This document shows positions 34,591 through 43,186 of a stretch of 64,000 nt of DNA, one piece after another. Positions within the stretch are counted from its first letter, which is position 1. The number at the start of each line of letters is the position of its first letter. The DNA lies in NCBI GenBank assembly GCA_965262485.1, contig OZ253540.1, forward strand, positions 1,054,001-1,118,000, read 5' to 3'. This stretch comes from Bin87 sp965262485. Lineage in GTDB: Bacteria; Chloroflexota; Dehalococcoidia; Lucifugimonadales; UBA3495. Below the pieces are notes generated by a model. The model made no database searches, was not told the DNA's origin, and saw only the letters and a list, made by a program, of their open reading frames with translations. Position numbers and translations under genes: made by a program.

Positions 34591-35121
34591 ATGTATCAAA
34601 CAGCGGTATTCATACACCTTGCGTCGGCAATAGTCTGGGTCGGCGGCAGCCTTTTTCTGGCGTTGGTACTGCTGCCGGTGTTGCGGAAAATCGCCGCTGA
34701 GTCAGCGCAGGGGGAATCCAACGTCGGGCTGCCGCCCGGCGTGCTGGGTTCGGTTGCGAGGCGTTTCCGGTTGATATCGTGGTTATGCATAGTATTGCTG
34801 GTGGCCACCGGGTTTTATATCCTGCCGAGCAGGTATGGGATAGGGTTCGACGATTTTTTCACCCTGGGTGGGCACTTCGTTGGCACGCTGCAAATAAAAG
34901 TGGCGCTGGTAGCAGTGGTAATCTGGTTGAGTTTCATGCACGACTTCTGGTTGGGGCCATACGTGAACCGCTTGCTCGAAGCCGTGCAGTCCGGGGCTGA
35001 ACCTCACCGTCGGTTGGGATCGCTCAGAAGAACATTAATATGGGTGGCACGGGTCAACGTGGCGCTGATGGTAGCCATAGTTGTAGTTGCGGTCACCATG
35101 ACCAGAGGCGTTCCGGTTTAG
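34591..35121 (+). CDS. CopD-like four-helix membrane protein
   Basis: 176 aa. Hydrophobic spans lie near residues 5-30 (AVFIHLASAIVWVGGSLFLALVLL), 60-78, 96-118 and 148-172, and His8 and Trp near the first span resemble CopD/DUF2269-type membrane proteins. It has a polar loop of about 25 residues after span 1. No ribosome site is clear. The Moco-domain gene follows by 80 bases, so it might supply a membrane partner, as in Msr/YedYZ-type pairs; that is inference. Confidence 0.75.
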   Translation: MYQTAVFIHLASAIVWVGGSLFLALVLLPVLRKIAAESAQGESNVGLPPGVLGSVARRFRLISWLCIVLLVATGFYILPSRYGIGFDDFFTLGGHFVGTLQIKVALVAVVIWLSFMHDFWLGPYVNRLLEAVQSGAEPHRRLGSLRRTLIWVARVNVALMVAIVVVAVTMTRGVPV

Positions 35122-35202
35122 CCGCAACCTGAACCCGGTGGATATGGTACCGGCTGCGGGGTGCGTTTGGAGACCGGGTACGCTCACAGGGAGGTACGGA
35201 AA

Positions 35203-35739
35203 TTGACTAACCGAGGCGATGCGGATGTTTATGAATCATTGCCGGTTTTTGATCACCACCACGGACGCCCTGATGTTTGGCGCGGGTTGCTCGTGGGCGG
35301 TTCGGTAAAACGTCCCCGGACGTTCACTGCTGAAGAGCTCGCCCTGCTAAGTGGGGACAGCATAACCGATGATTTCCGGTGCGTAGAGGGATGGAGTGTG
35401 CCCGATCAAACCTGGGGTGGTGTCCGGTTGGATGTCATTCTCAGTGCGGTAGAACCTTTGGACAATGCCAGGTACGCCGCGATTTCTGCCGCCGACTACA
35501 CCGTTGTGGTACCACTGGACCGGGATATTGCTGGCGACATATTGTTGGCGACGCGCCTCAATGGATCGATTCTGCCTGAGGAACACGGCGGGCCGTGCCG
35601 GTTGGTGAGCCGGGACCAGGCGTGTTACGCCAGCGTCAAGTGGGTTGACCGCATCGTAGTGTGTGAACACGCCCCGCCGGAAACCGCCCGCGACATTGCC
35701 ATGGAACGCAACCGGGCCGCTAGGGGTTCAAATCCTTGA
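35203..35739 (+). CDS. Sulfite oxidase/YedY-type molybdopterin domain protein
   Basis: 178 aa from a TTG at 35203, chosen because GGAGG lies eight bases upstream; a GTG at 35161 lacks a site. The Cys that binds Mo is in FRCVEGWSVPDQTWGGVRLDVIL. YTVVVPLDR and EEHGGPCRLV match the later core. It lacks a signal peptide and the dimerisation domain of sulfite oxidase, so it is a single cytosolic Moco domain. Its last bases overlap the tail of the convergent response regulator by 20 bases. Confidence 0.8.
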   Translation: MTNRGDADVYESLPVFDHHHGRPDVWRGLLVGGSVKRPRTFTAEELALLSGDSITDDFRCVEGWSVPDQTWGGVRLDVILSAVEPLDNARYAAISAADYTVVVPLDRDIAGDILLATRLNGSILPEEHGGPCRLVSRDQACYASVKWVDRIVVCEHAPPETARDIAMERNRAARGSNP

Positions 35740-36433
35740 AACGATAGCCCAGGCCCCGCTCGCTCAGGATGTATTCCGGGTTCCGGTGGTCTTTCTCTAA
35801 TTTTTGCCGCAAGTAAGTTACGTACGTCCGAACGTACTGATGCTCACCGCGATATTCGGGACCCCAAACGCGCTCCAGCAAAGTGTCGTGGCTCAACAAC
35901 TGGCCGGCGTTGTTTACCAATTGATACAGCAATCTGTATTCGGTGGGCCGAAGGTGCATGGGCGTACCGTTCGCCACCACCCGACTCTGGTCGAAGTTAA
36001 TGGTGAGCCAGTCGTCTACCACTACTTCCTGGAGGCGCGGAGGTTCGGTGGCTTCGATCCGCCGGAACAGCGCGCGGATGCGTGAAACGAGCTCGCGAGG
36101 GCTGAAGGGCTTGGTCAGATAATCGTCTGCGCCCAGATCCAACCCGGCAACCCGATCACTTTCGTCACCACGGACCGTAACGAAAATTACCGGAACCGAG
36201 GATTCGGATCTGATGCGCCGCAGCGTCTCGAACCCGTCGAGGTTCGGCATCATAACGTCCAACACGATCAGGTCCACCGGGTCGTCGCCATGCAGCACGT
36301 CGAGGGCTTCTTCGCCGTTCCTTGCGGTGGCGACGTTGAATCCCTCGACTTCGAGATTCATGGACGTAAAGCTCACGATATGGGGTTCGTCGTCCACCAC
36401 CAGAATGGTACGTTTTTCGGCCGCGGAGGTCAT
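35720..36433 (-). CDS. OmpR/PhoB-type response regulator
   Basis: 237 aa from the ATG at 36433. The receiver (LVVDDEPHIVSF, phospho-Asp in LIVLDVMMPNLDG, Lys in DYLTKPFSP) is followed by a winged-helix DNA-binding domain (LRPTEYRLLYQLVNNAGQLLSH and VRTYVTYLRQKLEKD). Its start overlaps the stop of the sensor kinase gene by four bases (ATGA), so the kinase-regulator pair is translated together. Sensor input is unknown. Confidence 0.95.
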   Translation of the reverse strand: MTSAAEKRTILVVDDEPHIVSFTSMNLEVEGFNVATARNGEEALDVLHGDDPVDLIVLDVMMPNLDGFETLRRIRSESSVPVIFVTVRGDESDRVAGLDLGADDYLTKPFSPRELVSRIRALFRRIEATEPPRLQEVVVDDWLTINFDQSRVVANGTPMHLRPTEYRLLYQLVNNAGQLLSHDTLLERVWGPEYRGEHQYVRTYVTYLRQKLEKDHRNPEYILSERGLGYRFKDLNP

Positions 36434-38010
36434 CGGCTTACCACCGCCTCGGGGAAGGTTAAGGTGAACGAAGAACCCATTCCAAGCGCGCTCTCCACAT
36501 GGATGGCGCCGCCGTGGGCGGTCATCACGGCGTCGCAGATGTAGAGACCAATGCCCATGCCGCGCGTTTGGACAGAGACGGCATGTTGAGAACGGTGGAA
36601 TCGTTCGAAAATGCGACGGGTTTCCCACCGGGGAACGCCGACACCGTGGTCCTTCACGGTCAAGGTAACACCGCCGGCAGTGTCGGTATCGACCAGAACT
36701 TCGATCGAGCCGCCGTCGGGTGAATACTTTACCGCATTGTCCAACAGGTTCATGATGACCTCCTCGAGCAGGCCCGGGTCGCCGGATACGGTCGGGAGAT
36801 CATCAGGGAACCGGACCGAGAAATCGTGGTTGCTGGCGCCGGGTTGCAGCCGGCCTACCGCTTTTTGGGCGAGAGCTGACAACTGAACCAGTTCAAGATT
36901 GATTGGCAGTTCGCCGGTTTCCAGACGGGATGCCAACAGCAACCGGTTCATCAATTGACTCATGTGGTCGGTTTCTTCTTCGATGGCTTCGAAAATGCGG
37001 CGCAGCGTGCTGGAGTCCCAGTCCGCATCGGAACGCGAAAGGGTGTTGGTGTACCCCTTGATAATCGCCAGAGGGGTTTGCAATTGATGACCCAGCATTG
37101 ACAAAAAGGCCGATCGCATATCTTCCGTTTCACGCATTCGGGTCATATCGCGGACGTTTACGACGGCGTTCAACGGCAGCATCTCGGGTGAACGGACCAC
37201 CGAATAGACCAACGCCACGTCAGTACGTTGCCCGTTGCGAGAGCGAACGCCAGCGGCCAACTCGGTCACGTGTTCCGGTTCAGGAACGGGAGAGTGCAAC
37301 ATTGGGCATTGACCCGGGCAGATTGGTCGGCCTTCCCGGTCCCGCCAATTTAGCGCAACTGCACACGGTAAACCGATCAGGTCTTCGCCCGAACGCCCCA
37401 GCAACCGTTCCATGGCAGGGTTCACGCTGACGATACGACGTGCCGAGTCAACAGTGTAAATTCCGTCAGCGCTGCCCTCCAAAATCGATTCGACGCGCCG
37501 TTTTTCCTGCGCCAACAGGTGGGCCAGGCGCGCCGACTGCACGGCGATGGCAGCCTGCTCGGCGAAGGCCGCCAGGACGGGCGGGTCAAGTTGCGAGAAA
37601 TTGGCGGCTTGGGATGATCGGAGCACAACAATCAGCCCGACGGTTTCACCGCCGGTGCGCAACGGAACCGCCATGACGGGGTTTTGCATCTGGCCGGTGG
37701 TTGATACCGGCAAGGCAGATTGCCTGAACAGGGCGGAAAGCAAGGCGAATTGCTCCCGGCTGAGCGCCAGGTCCGGAATGGCCTCGTTCAGCAATGGGCT
37801 GATCCGCGCGATCTCGCCGGCGCCCAGGCCATAAGAACCGGTGACCACGAATTTATGGGAGGCGTCGTCCCAGGTGGCCACCACCGCAGCGCTGCCGCCC
37901 AACGCGCGTACAGCGTTCCGCAGGACGTTTTCCAGTTCGGGCTGCAGCTCGGGGAATTCGTCGCCCGAGGATAGCTGGGGTGTTGCGCCGGTACGGTGTT
38001 GATTGACCAT
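36430..38010 (-). CDS. GAF-PAS sensor histidine kinase
   Basis: 526 aa, without membrane spans, so it is likely cytosolic. A GAF domain covers about residues 20-170 (VMAVPLRTGGETVGLIVV), then a PAS domain about 180-290 (ESILEGSADGIYTVDSARRIVSVN) carrying an unusual pair of Cys in RPICPGQCPM. HisKA has its phospho-His in SMLGHQLQTPLAIIKGY, and HATPase has NLLDNAVKYSPDGG, DHGVGVP and GMGIGLYI. The Cys pair could bind a metal or act as a redox switch. Its partner regulator follows directly. Confidence 0.94.
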   Translation of the reverse strand: MVNQHRTGATPQLSSGDEFPELQPELENVLRNAVRALGGSAAVVATWDDASHKFVVTGSYGLGAGEIARISPLLNEAIPDLALSREQFALLSALFRQSALPVSTTGQMQNPVMAVPLRTGGETVGLIVVLRSSQAANFSQLDPPVLAAFAEQAAIAVQSARLAHLLAQEKRRVESILEGSADGIYTVDSARRIVSVNPAMERLLGRSGEDLIGLPCAVALNWRDREGRPICPGQCPMLHSPVPEPEHVTELAAGVRSRNGQRTDVALVYSVVRSPEMLPLNAVVNVRDMTRMRETEDMRSAFLSMLGHQLQTPLAIIKGYTNTLSRSDADWDSSTLRRIFEAIEEETDHMSQLMNRLLLASRLETGELPINLELVQLSALAQKAVGRLQPGASNHDFSVRFPDDLPTVSGDPGLLEEVIMNLLDNAVKYSPDGGSIEVLVDTDTAGGVTLTVKDHGVGVPRWETRRIFERFHRSQHAVSVQTRGMGIGLYICDAVMTAHGGAIHVESALGMGSSFTLTFPEAVVSR

Positions 38011-38135
38011 GGCTGATCCTCAATTTCATATGCAATTTTAACATTAAGCCGGTTGGAATCAGGTGTCTGTTGGACGACAATAGATTCAGAACGCTGATGG
38101 ACGGTGGCCACGCTGTCCGCCAGAAGGAGGTAGCG

Positions 38136-38321
38136 ATACCAAGGTATTCTTACCGATGCACATCGTGCGACCATGAGTATGACCAGCGGGAGAGTTTTGG
38201 AGCGCCTTCCGAAGTAGAATGCCCGGCTTGCTCGGGCGTGGCCCGGCGTAAGTTTCACGCCGTACCGATTATCTACAAAGGCTCCGGTTTTTACACCACC
38301 GACTACGCCCGAAAAAAGTGA
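38136..38321 (+). CDS. FmdB-family zinc-ribbon protein, apparent ATA start
   Basis: 61 aa. The typical family begins MPxYxYxC; here PRYSYRCTSCDHEY and CPAC supply the four zinc-binding Cys. The codon at the family start is ATA (38136-38138), and AAGGAGG lies five bases upstream, a near-perfect ribosome site. Upstream in-frame ATG (38097) or TTG (38070) starts would add non-family residues. It precedes groES by 69 bases, and could be co-transcribed. Confidence 0.65.
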   Translation: MPRYSYRCTSCDHEYDQRESFGAPSEVECPACSGVARRKFHAVPIIYKGSGFYTTDYARKK

Positions 38322-38390
38322 ACCCGACCTCCGCGGTTCATTTGGTCATCTAATCACAATACACACAATCCAATATAAAGGAGGCACTCA

Positions 38391-38681
38391 GTGGCCAGTT
38401 TCACACCCCTAGGCGAACGAATAGTCATCAAGCCGATGGAACAGGAAACCCAGACCCGGGGCGGCATCCTGCTCCCGGACACTGCGAAAGAGAAGCCCCA
38501 GGAGGGCGAGGTCATCGCCGTTGGCTCGGGCCGCGTCGCTGACGACGGCTCCCGCATCGCCATGGAACTTTCCGTGGGCGACAAGGTCATCTATTCCAAG
38601 TACGCCGGCACCGAGTACGAAGACGGCGACGACGAATATCTGATCATGCGCGAGTCCGACGTTCTGGCCAAACTCGGCTAG
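38391..38681 (+). CDS. groES: Co-chaperonin GroES
   Basis: 96 aa from a GTG, with GGAGG about six bases upstream. FTPLGERIVIKPMEQETQTRGGILLPDTAKEKP contains the mobile loop that contacts GroEL, and GDKVIYSKYAGTEYEDGDDEYLIM completes the barrel. It caps the GroEL chamber. groEL follows by 63 bases. No CIRCE operator is visible upstream, so HrcA control is not supported. Confidence 0.96.
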   Translation: MASFTPLGERIVIKPMEQETQTRGGILLPDTAKEKPQEGEVIAVGSGRVADDGSRIAMELSVGDKVIYSKYAGTEYEDGDDEYLIMRESDVLAKLG

Positions 38682-38744
38682 TCCAGGCTCACACACTCAA
38701 ACACGGCAATTGGAAAACTACACACCGAAACTAGGAGAACCGCA

Positions 38745-40364
38745 ATGCCCGCAAAGAAGTTGGCATACTCCGAAGAGGCTCGCAAGTCGCTGCGAACCGG
38801 CATCGACATTCTGGCTGACTCGGTAAAAATCACACTCGGCCCGCGCGGCCGCAACGTAGTGCTTGACAAGAAGTTTGGCCCCCCTCAGGTCTGCTCCGAC
38901 GGCGTCACCATCGCCAAAGAGATTGAGCTGCCCGACGCCTTTGAAAACATGGGCGCCCAGCTGCTGAAAGAAGCCGCCACCAAGACCAACGACGCCGCCG
39001 GCGACGGCACCACCACCAGCATCGTGCTGTCTCAGGCGATCATCCACGAAGGTTTCAAGAACGTAACCGCCGGCACCAATCCCATGGCCATCAAGCGCGG
39101 CATCGAGCACGCCGTGGGGCGCATCGTCACCGAGCTGCAGGGGATGTCCGAGCCGGTGGAGACACGCGAGCGCATCGGCCAGGTAGCCTCCCTCTCCGCC
39201 CATGAAGACGCCATCGGCGAAACCATCGCCGAGGCGATGGAAAAGGTGGGTAAGGACGGCGTCATCACCGTTGAAGAGTCTCGCGGACTTACCGATGAGA
39301 TCGAATACGTGGAAGGCATGCAGGTCGACCGCGGCTACATCTCCCCCTACTTCATTACCAACAGCGACCGCATGGAAGCTGCCATCGATGACGCTTACCT
39401 CATCATCACCGACAAGAAAATCTCCGCGGTTGCCGACCTGGTGCCGGCCCTGGAGAAGTTGTTGCAGGTTGGTCAGAAGAACGTTGTAATCGTCGGCGAG
39501 GACGTGGACGGTGAGGCGCTGGCTACCCTGGTGGTCAACAAGCTGCGCGGCATCATGAACGTGCTGTCCATCAAGGCGCCCGGCTTCGGCGACCGCCGCA
39601 AGGCCATGCTGGAAGACATCGCCATTCTGACCGGTGGCACCGTAATCAGCGAAGAGACCGGCCGCCGCCTGGATTCGGCTACCATCGAAGACTTCGGGCG
39701 AGCCCGGCGTGTATCGTCCACCAAGGACGACACCACCATCGTTGAGGGCCACGGTTCGGAAGAAGCCATCCAGGCCCGCATCAATCAGATCAAGGCCCAG
39801 ATCGAAGACACCACCTCCGAATATGATCGCGAGAAGCTCCAGGAGCGTATGGCGAAATTGTCCGGCGGCGTTGCGGTGATCAAGGTTGGAGCCGCGACTG
39901 AGATCGAACTGAAAGAGCGGAAGGCTCGCGTGGAAGACGCCCTGTCGGCCACCCGTTCCGCTGTTGAAGAGGGTATCGTCCCCGGCGGTGGAGTAGCGCT
40001 CGTGCGGGCGCAGCGCGCGTTGGAAGGCGTAGAGGGTTTGACCAGCGACGAGGTCGTTGGCGTCAACATCATTCGTCGCGCCCTGGAACAACCGTTGAAG
40101 CTCATCGTGGAGAATGCCGGTTCTGAGGGAGCGGTTGTGCTCAATCAGGTAAAGGATCAGTCCGATGACTACGGTTACGACGCTGAGCTGGGCGAATTCG
40201 GCCCCATGCTCGAACGTGGCATCATCGACCCAGTCAAGGTAACTCGGTCGGCCCTGCAAAACGCGGCTTCGGTTGCGGCAATGGTGCTTACCACCGAGTC
40301 CATGATTACCGAAATACCTGAACCCATGTCGGCAGGCCCGGCAGCCCCGCCGATGGACTTCTAA
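38745..40364 (+). CDS. groEL: Chaperonin GroEL
   Basis: 539 aa. ATP-binding segments LGPRGRNVVLDKKFGPP and NDAAGDGTTTSIVLSQAI lie in the equatorial domain, and GFGDRRKAMLEDIAILTGGTVISEE in the apical domain. The tail ends in PAAPPMDF rather than the Gly-Gly-Met repeats of E. coli. It folds proteins in a 14-mer barrel. An intrinsic terminator follows 22 bases after the stop. GGAG precedes the ATG. Confidence 0.97.
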   Translation: MPAKKLAYSEEARKSLRTGIDILADSVKITLGPRGRNVVLDKKFGPPQVCSDGVTIAKEIELPDAFENMGAQLLKEAATKTNDAAGDGTTTSIVLSQAIIHEGFKNVTAGTNPMAIKRGIEHAVGRIVTELQGMSEPVETRERIGQVASLSAHEDAIGETIAEAMEKVGKDGVITVEESRGLTDEIEYVEGMQVDRGYISPYFITNSDRMEAAIDDAYLIITDKKISAVADLVPALEKLLQVGQKNVVIVGEDVDGEALATLVVNKLRGIMNVLSIKAPGFGDRRKAMLEDIAILTGGTVISEETGRRLDSATIEDFGRARRVSSTKDDTTIVEGHGSEEAIQARINQIKAQIEDTTSEYDREKLQERMAKLSGGVAVIKVGAATEIELKERKARVEDALSATRSAVEEGIVPGGGVALVRAQRALEGVEGLTSDEVVGVNIIRRALEQPLKLIVENAGSEGAVVLNQVKDQSDDYGYDAELGEFGPMLERGIIDPVKVTRSALQNAASVAAMVLTTESMITEIPEPMSAGPAAPPMDF

Positions 40365-40386
40365 CCACTGGAAATCCACGGATTTG

Positions 40387-40423
40387 CGCCGGAGCGGGAT
40401 CGTGTACCCGCTCCGGCGTTTTT
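40387..40423 (+). terminator. Rho-independent terminator after groEL
   Basis: CGCCGGAGCGGG pairs perfectly with CCCGCTCCGGCG (12 bp) across an eight-base loop, followed by five T. It ends the fmdB-groES-groEL transcript. Confidence 0.92.
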
Positions 40424-40436
40424 ATGCCTGGGGCAC

Positions 40437-40675
40437 ATTGGCGAACCAGGGCAAACGCATTCTAACTTTAGGGGACCTCATATACCGTCATTCCCGCATA
40501 TACCGTCATTCCCGCGAAAGCGGGAATCCATACAGCTTGCTTCCATACAGTTGACGTACAACCAAAGGACCTGGATTCCCGCCCCGTATCAAGTACGGGG
40601 TGACGTTCTTTCGCGGGAATGACGGACGCCAGCAAAGCCGATTAAATTAGAATGCGTTTGCCCTGATTGGCGAAC
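40437..40675. repeat. MITE-like element with 10-bp target duplication (copy B)
   Basis: The element is 40447-40665 (219 bp), bounded by CAGGGCAAACGCATTCTAA and its exact inverted copy (19 bp). Direct repeats ATTGGCGAAC lie at 40437-40446 and 40666-40675. The interior includes two TACCGTCATTCCCGC units and CGCGAAAGCGGGAATCC foldbacks, the same words as other repeats here. It makes up most of the gap between groEL and the MFS gene. Confidence 0.88.
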
Positions 40676-40795
40676 CGAGTAGATTTACGTTATCCCAAGG
40701 TTGGGGTATATTGAGCGTGGCTCATTATGTGATTATCCGCCGTTTCGATCCACCGGCGACGGCGGGCCGACAGCGAGCTTCGACTGAAATCCACC

Positions 40796-42160
40796 ATGCT
40801 TGAAAAAATCCTCGGCTGGCGTCCGCCAACCCCTTTCTACTATGGTTGGCTGGTGCTGGCGATGGGATCGCTCTGTACCGCCGCCGGTTCCAGCGTGTCG
40901 CAAGTCGTGCTTGGCACCGTGCAGGTTTACATCGTGGAGGAGACTCACTGGAACATCGGGACGTTGTCCATTGCGGTTACCGCTGGCACCTGGTGCTCGG
41001 GTGTTTTGGCGCCGTTCGCCGGTCGCCTTGCTGACCGCTTCGGTCCCAGATATCTGATGACAATGGGGTTGATAGTCGTAGCCTGCGCGCTATTTGCGCT
41101 GTCTTCCGTGGACAGTTCCTCGTTGTGGCAATTCTTTGTTGCTTATATCATTGGCCGGTCCATCAGCAACCCATTTTTGATCGGCGTAGTGCCACGAACC
41201 GCAACGGTCAATTTCTTCCGTAGGCGGCGCAATATCACGCTGGCAATCTCCGGAATGGGCCGCCCTATCGGTGGGGCCATCAACATACAGATAATCTCGT
41301 TGATTGCGTTATCGCAAGGCTGGCGAGCGTCATACGGTTACCTGGGCGTGTTCATGTTGGTGCTCACGGTGCCGGTATTTTTCATCATGCGCCGGAATCC
41401 GGAAGAAATCGGTTTGCTCCCTGATGGCGCCAGACCCGCTGTTGGATCAGGTCAAACCGGAAGGTCTTCCGCAGACCGCAGGGCCGCGGGCCGAACCGAT
41501 GCTGACCTGGCGCCCGAATTCAGCTGGACCGTGCGTGAAGCGATGCGAACCCGCGCGTACTGGTGCATAGCGGGCACGGCGATATTGGCGGTGATAGCAT
41601 CAGCCGGGTTGGGATATATCCTGGTTCCGTATCTGGTCAGCACAGCAGGGCCTGGGCTGTCGAACGCGCAAGCGGCTGGGGTCGGGAGCCTGGGAGCGGT
41701 GCTCGCCATGACCACGTTGATCTGGGGAATCCTGGCCGACCGGTTTGGCCCGCGTCAATGCATGGTGATGACGATAGCGGGAGCGGTTCTAACCCAGGTG
41801 TTCCTGATGACAGCGGTCAACTCGGTGTTGACGGCATACATTTTCGCTGTCCTGTGGGGATTCTTCTCCAACACCGTAGGGACGCTGGAGCACATGTTAC
41901 TGGCTCAATACTTCGGGCGCGGCTCTTTCGGGGCGATTCTCGGTTCTCTGGGGCCATTGCAAACCACCGCGCTGGGCATCGCGCCGGTATTTGGCACCTT
42001 TCTTCAGACGGCAACCGGCAGCTACGCCATCGTGTTTGCCGTGCTGGCAGCCATGTATGCAATGGCCGGAATGCTCATTTTCCTGGCCAAAGCGCCTGCA
42101 TTGCCTCCGCGGGCGGTGCAAATGGCCCGGGACGCGCAGGATGCGCCAGCAACGGTATAA
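40796..42160 (+). CDS. MFS transporter
   Basis: 454 aa with 12 predicted spans and a central cytosolic loop (about residues 205-245). The loop motif GRLADRFGPRYLMTMG between spans 2 and 3 and its counterpart WGILADRFGPRQCMVM in the second half are classical MFS signatures. The order resembles oxalate/formate- or monocarboxylate-type carriers. The substrate is not known; acyl-CoA pathway genes nearby suggest an organic acid, which is inference. Confidence 0.9.
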   Translation: MLEKILGWRPPTPFYYGWLVLAMGSLCTAAGSSVSQVVLGTVQVYIVEETHWNIGTLSIAVTAGTWCSGVLAPFAGRLADRFGPRYLMTMGLIVVACALFALSSVDSSSLWQFFVAYIIGRSISNPFLIGVVPRTATVNFFRRRRNITLAISGMGRPIGGAINIQIISLIALSQGWRASYGYLGVFMLVLTVPVFFIMRRNPEEIGLLPDGARPAVGSGQTGRSSADRRAAGRTDADLAPEFSWTVREAMRTRAYWCIAGTAILAVIASAGLGYILVPYLVSTAGPGLSNAQAAGVGSLGAVLAMTTLIWGILADRFGPRQCMVMTIAGAVLTQVFLMTAVNSVLTAYIFAVLWGFFSNTVGTLEHMLLAQYFGRGSFGAILGSLGPLQTTALGIAPVFGTFLQTATGSYAIVFAVLAAMYAMAGMLIFLAKAPALPPRAVQMARDAQDAPATV

Positions 42161-42205
42161 TCCAGGCGACATTCACAACAAGAACGTCGATAAGGAGGCA
42201 CACCA

Positions 42206-42598
42206 ATGCCAGGCAAAAATTACGTCAATCCATCAGGTATCAGCGACCCGTCGCCGTCAGGATTCACCGCGGTTGTGCAGGCCGGCAACACCGTGTATAT
42301 CGCGGGTATGGTCTCTCAAGATGAAAATGGCAACGTCGTGGGCGCGGGCGATGCCGAAGCCCAAACGACGCAGATTTGGCATAACATCGAAGTGGCCGTC
42401 AGTTCTGTTGGTGGCAGCCTGTCGGATATCGTGAAGACCACCACGTATATTACCGGTATCGAACATGCCGGCGCGGTGCGCGCGGTGCGTGGTCGTCTTT
42501 TCCCGAACAATCCGCCGACCAGCACTCTTTTGGTAGTGAGCGAGCTGGCAAACCCGGCCTACGTGGTGGAAATCGAGTCGATCGCTGTGCTCGATTAG
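42206..42598 (+). CDS. RidA-family protein
   Basis: 130 aa. The YjgF/RidA core is VQAGNTVYIAGMVSQDENGNVV, QTTQIWHNIEVAVSSVGGSLSDIVKTTTYI, and PTSTLLVVSELANPAYVVEIESIAV. The usual active-site Arg is expected before the final strands; here the corresponding region reads PPTSTLLVVS, where RidA has xRxxVxV, so the enamine-hydrolase Arg may be absent. GGAGG precedes the ATG. It follows the MFS gene by 45 bases. Confidence 0.88.
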   Translation: MPGKNYVNPSGISDPSPSGFTAVVQAGNTVYIAGMVSQDENGNVVGAGDAEAQTTQIWHNIEVAVSSVGGSLSDIVKTTTYITGIEHAGAVRAVRGRLFPNNPPTSTLLVVSELANPAYVVEIESIAVLD

Positions 42599-42717
42599 GC
42601 CGCCGCCCGGGCGGAGCAATTCCCGCGTTGACCAATGCGCCGGCGCGGGGTTGGCCCCGGCATCAGGAATCCATGAGCATGCAAGGGCAAAGGGTGATGG
42701 CGCGAGCCGCCCGCCAG

Positions 42718-42969
42718 CTAGAATTCGGAGTCAGGACCCTGCTGATGGAGGCGTTTCTGTTCCTGCAGGACTATCCACATCCGATGCCACACGAAACGGC
42801 GTTCAGGGTCCTGGAGGCGGCGGCCAATCAACTGGCGAACAGTCTGCACCGCCTGGCCGGCAAAGAACCCCCAATGCCCAGGCTCCTCACGCATCCAGCC
42901 CGCAAGACGGTCAGGATTGGAGACAACGACCTCAGCCAGCACAGCGTCCAGGTCGGTCTCGGCCGCCAC
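42718..42969 (-). CDS. Small helical protein downstream of thiS, YqeY-like
   Basis: 83 aa from a GTG at 42969, four bases after the thiS stop, with GGAGG inside the thiS end. LDAVLAEVVVSNPDRLAGWMREEPGHWGFFAGQAVQTVR resembles the helical GatB/YqeY domain (ExxxxNPxxV...GxxxGQxM). The relation is by pattern only. It is the last gene of the thiamine operon. A rightward frame over the same bases looks spurious. Confidence 0.55.
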   Translation of the reverse strand: MAAETDLDAVLAEVVVSNPDRLAGWMREEPGHWGFFAGQAVQTVRQLIGRRLQDPERRFVWHRMWIVLQEQKRLHQQGPDSEF

Positions 42970-42973
42970 GGTT

Positions 42974-43177
42974 TTATCCGCCTCCTACAGGCCTTACTAT
43001 TTCCAGGGCATCGCCTTCGTTTAGCTGCACCGCCGCGAAATCCTGTTTGCGAATAACCTGACCGTTGTAACCGACCGCGATGAAACGCATGTTGATATCA
43101 ATCGTGGACAAGTAGCTCTGCAAATCGAGCCCATTGTCGATTTCCCGGGGTTTGCCGTTCACTCTCAACGTAATCAT
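42974..43177 (-). CDS. thiS: Thiamine sulfur-carrier protein ThiS
   Basis: 67 aa beta-grasp protein. It opens with MITLRVNGKPREI, and the C-terminus ends in VRPVGGG, supplying the Gly-Gly tail that is adenylated and thiocarboxylated. It passes sulfur to ThiG for thiazole formation. It lies 9 bases after thiE. Confidence 0.93.
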   Translation of the reverse strand: MITLRVNGKPREIDNGLDLQSYLSTIDINMRFIAVGYNGQVIRKQDFAAVQLNEGDALEIVRPVGGG

Positions 43178-43186
43178 GGCAGAAGT

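Noticed and set aside
35722..35738. GGGGTTCAAATCC, resembling a tRNA T-arm
   Set aside because: It encodes the last residues of the Moco-domain protein, and no other tRNA arm is nearby.
38322..38390. Possible CIRCE/HrcA operator before groES
   Set aside because: No TTAGCACTC-N9-GAGTGCTAA pattern is present; only a weak TGAACC/GGTTCA stem is seen at the fmdB stop.
38718..40379. A 553-codon leftward open frame across groEL
   Set aside because: It is the antisense shadow of groEL, rich in His, Gly and Val, with no ribosome site.
42628..43056. A rightward 142-codon frame over the end of the thi operon
   Set aside because: thiS on the opposite strand is certain and the small gene after it has a ribosome site; the rightward frame shows only Pro/Arg-rich residues.
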